DNA of 64,000 bases from Coleofasciculus sp937127375 (lineage in GTDB: Bacteria > Cyanobacteriota > Cyanobacteriia > Cyanobacteriales > Coleofasciculaceae), in the NCBI GenBank assembly GCA_040218875.1, contig JAVJQP010000161.1. One strand, 5' to 3'. Position numbers and translations under genes: made by a program. The first letter of the stretch is position 1. The number at the start of each line of letters is the position of its first letter. The notes beneath the pieces were generated by a model that worked only from the letters and a program-made list of their open reading frames with translations, ran no database searches and was not told the DNA's origin. Shown piece by piece: positions 62,044-64,000 of this stretch.

Positions 62044-63807
62044 ATGAAAAAGTTTTTGTTACTGTGTTTGTTTGTGATTGGGCTAGGTTTTGCCCTGTTC
62101 AACTTTAAAGGGTTGGCAAATCAGGGGGAATTTGGCTCAATTGTACTGGATTTCCGGGAAGATATTCCCGCCACAGAGATTAGCGCTGAGGTGGACGCGA
62201 TCGCGCAAAAATACGGCGTGACACCGCGACTCAATAGCGAATTCTCTGACGTTGACAATATTTACATTTTGGAGGGAGATAAACAAGTCCTGCGTCAGCT
62301 CAAACGCTCAGAACTGGCGAAAGACACCGAATATATTGAACCCAACTACATCTACAGTACGTTTTTTGTTCCCAACGACCCCAGCTATAGTCAGCAATGG
62401 AATCTTCGCAGCATTAACGTGGAAGCCGCCTGGGATGAGACGCGGGGAAGTGGGATTACGGTAGCGGTGATTGACACTGGGGTTAGTCCGGTTCCTGATC
62501 TCAAAGATACCAAACTGGTGGAAGGGTACGACTTCGTAAACGATAGAGTTGATGCCTTCGATGATAATGGTCACGGGACTCACGTTGCTGGAACCATTGC
62601 TCAATCCACCAATAATAGTTATGGGGTGGCTGGCGTAGCCTACGAAGCCAGTCTCATGCCCTTAAAAGTATTGAGTGCGGGTGGCGGTGGTACAATTTCC
62701 GATATCGCCGAAGCGATTAAATTCGCCGCTGATAATGGCGCGGATGTGATCAATATGAGCTTAGGCGGTGGCGGTGAAAGTCAACTGATGCAAGAAGCGA
62801 TCGACTATGCCTATAACAAAGGTGTGGCGATTATTGCAGCAGCAGGGAATGCTAACCAAAATTCCGCCTCCTATCCCGCCCGTTATCCCCATGTTCTGGG
62901 TGTTTCCGCTGTGGATTCCGCTGGCGTGAAAGCCCCCTATTCCAACTATGGTGCAGGGGTTGACATTTCTGCCCCTGGTGGTAGTGAAGCGGGTAAGATT
63001 GTCCAAGAAACCATTAATCCCAAAACCAAAACTGCCATGTTTTCTGGCTTTCAGGGAACCAGTATGGCAGCCCCCCACGTTGCTGGGGTAGCAGCTTTGG
63101 TGAAAGCCAGTGGGATCAATGATCCCGATGAAATATTCAGCGTTCTCCAACAATCCAGCCGCCAGATTGAAGATGATCCCCTCAACCACTTTGGCGCTGG
63201 GCAATTAGATGCCTCAGGTGCCGTGCAATTGGCGACGAAGGGACAAATTACCTTCCGTGATTTCTTCCGTTGGTTGCGCGATAGCGGTTATCTGAATCTG
63301 CGGTTCTGGATTGATGGTGGTGCAGTTGCACTGCTGCCGAAAGTTCTCATGGTTCTGGGTTCCTACCTCTTGGCGTGGTTCTTACGGAACTATTTGTCCT
63401 TTGGCTGGAGTTTGACCACAGGGTTAGTGGCTGGAAGTTCGGGATTATTTTTCCTGCGCGGCTTCTATATCTTTGACTTACCCCAGTGGCCCCTACGAGT
63501 CATGGGCAGTTCGATTCCGGAACTGGGTACTGCGATTCAAGGCAGTAGTTTATTAAATCCCATTTTTGCCAGTGTGCTGATTCCTTTTATCTTAATCGCA
63601 TTGTTCCTGGGACACCCCCAATGGAAATGGGTGGCGATTGGTTCAGCCTTGGGTGTTGCCAGTTGTTTGGCGGTAAGTGCGGTAATGTCTCCCAGTCTGC
63701 TGTGGTTAGGAAGTGGGATTGGGGCGCGTCTGTTCTTAATGGCGAATGCCTTCGTCTGCTTCGGACTTGCCTATTTTGCCTGTCAACAACCCACGCTTCA
63801 TCCTTAA
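62044..63807 (+). CDS. Subtilisin-like S8 serine protease with C-terminal membrane helices
   Basis: A 587-aa protein. Signal peptide (MKKFLLLCLFVIGLGFALF), an inhibitor-like prodomain (about 25-110) and a peptidase domain with the triad D144 (VAVIDTGVS), H177 (NGHGTHVAG) and S340 (FQGTSMAAPHVAG). After residue 390 come four to five hydrophobic helices (GGAVALLPKVLMVLGSYLL onward), so the protease is anchored with its domain outside. ATG 62044 is preferred to GTG 62029. Secreted or periplasmic proteolysis; substrate unknown. Confidence 0.93.
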   Translation: MKKFLLLCLFVIGLGFALFNFKGLANQGEFGSIVLDFREDIPATEISAEVDAIAQKYGVTPRLNSEFSDVDNIYILEGDKQVLRQLKRSELAKDTEYIEPNYIYSTFFVPNDPSYSQQWNLRSINVEAAWDETRGSGITVAVIDTGVSPVPDLKDTKLVEGYDFVNDRVDAFDDNGHGTHVAGTIAQSTNNSYGVAGVAYEASLMPLKVLSAGGGGTISDIAEAIKFAADNGADVINMSLGGGGESQLMQEAIDYAYNKGVAIIAAAGNANQNSASYPARYPHVLGVSAVDSAGVKAPYSNYGAGVDISAPGGSEAGKIVQETINPKTKTAMFSGFQGTSMAAPHVAGVAALVKASGINDPDEIFSVLQQSSRQIEDDPLNHFGAGQLDASGAVQLATKGQITFRDFFRWLRDSGYLNLRFWIDGGAVALLPKVLMVLGSYLLAWFLRNYLSFGWSLTTGLVAGSSGLFFLRGFYIFDLPQWPLRVMGSSIPELGTAIQGSSLLNPIFASVLIPFILIALFLGHPQWKWVAIGSALGVASCLAVSAVMSPSLLWLGSGIGARLFLMANAFVCFGLAYFACQQPTLHP

Positions 63808-64000
63808 CGGATAGAAGCGGGGCGTGTAAAAGCGCTCTTGTTGATTAGCCTCAGCTAGAAATAGCTACGTTATGAAGGAATATATAGGTACTTCAAGGTG
63901 CTTCACTAGCCTTGAACTCTACGGTTCTAGATTAAACAGTTCTGATGGGTAGGAAGAGTGTCTAGAACAATAAACCCTTCATAACATTGGCGAAGTGAAC
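63808..64000. other. Right edge, no gene seen
   Basis: The final 190 bases hold no ORF or repeat that I can support. Confidence 0.4.

Overview
The window is a chromosomal segment of a cyanobacterium. The evidence is a PsbQ (CyanoQ) lipoprotein, a Tic20-like membrane protein, Rcp1-type and multi-PAS phosphorelay proteins, a GAF-GAF adenylate cyclase, a DevC-type permease, UPF0016 manganese-exporter-like proteins, very frequent HIP1 octamers (gcgatcgc), heptamer tandem repeats (STRR type) and many palindromic intergenic repeats. The repeat load, PEP-CTERM proteins and eCIS-type effector suggest a filamentous, mat- or soil-type species (Coleofasciculus/Microcoleus-like; this is inference, not identification). 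No tRNA, rRNA, insertion sequence or CRISPR array was recognised.

Layout. 0-1 kb: two uncharacterised minus-strand genes, one cut by the window edge. 1-2.6 kb: psbQ directly abutting a ThiO-like FAD oxidoreductase. 3-8.2 kb: treZ and treY (trehalose from maltodextrin). 8.4-10.6 kb: DevC-like permease and two half-size UPF0016 proteins. 10.8-16.5 kb: TPR protein, PD-(D/E)XK-like protein, rpsF, FAH-family hydrolase, Tic20-like protein, small Cys-rich protein. 16.8-21.3 kb: housekeeping run glyA, cinA, a 46-aa microprotein, aroQ and a degenerate ADP-ribosylglycohydrolase. 21.5-24 kb: 7TM-HD phosphodiesterase. 24-25 kb is gene-free and carries a 66-bp direct repeat pair. 25-26.9 kb: a pentapeptide-repeat protein overlapping an unknown partner.

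27-31.6 kb is a candidate oxylipin locus: a lipoxygenase, divergent from a CYP74-like P450 that lacks the usual oxygen-activating acid, plus an unknown 183-aa gene. 31.7-33.5 kb: gamma-glutamyltranspeptidase. 33.5-37.4 kb is the most notable region. A DUF4157 (eCIS-core) protein ends in a barnase-type ribonuclease domain and is followed by a barstar-family immunity gene. A second protein then carries the same N-terminal leader but an HNHP-type C-terminal domain. The island is bracketed by two copies of one repeat array in opposite orientation. 37.4-39.3 kb: an S9 peptidase.

39.4-44.6 kb is a tandem family of PEP-CTERM secreted proteins: three intact copies, one with its 5' half deleted, and one solo leader/terminator remnant. 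The intact copies have near-identical leaders with compensatory base changes, so a structured 5'UTR is likely. 45-48.5 kb: rhomboid protease, small XRE regulator, surE, dicluster ferredoxin. 49-60 kb is signalling: adenylate cyclase, DUF3122 protein, cupin, then a same-strand phosphorelay set of multi-PAS kinase, ethylene-receptor-like kinase, Rcp1-type regulator and receiver-kinase. 60-64 kb: DUF218 protein, a degenerate HD-GYP protein and a subtilisin-like protease with C-terminal membrane helices.
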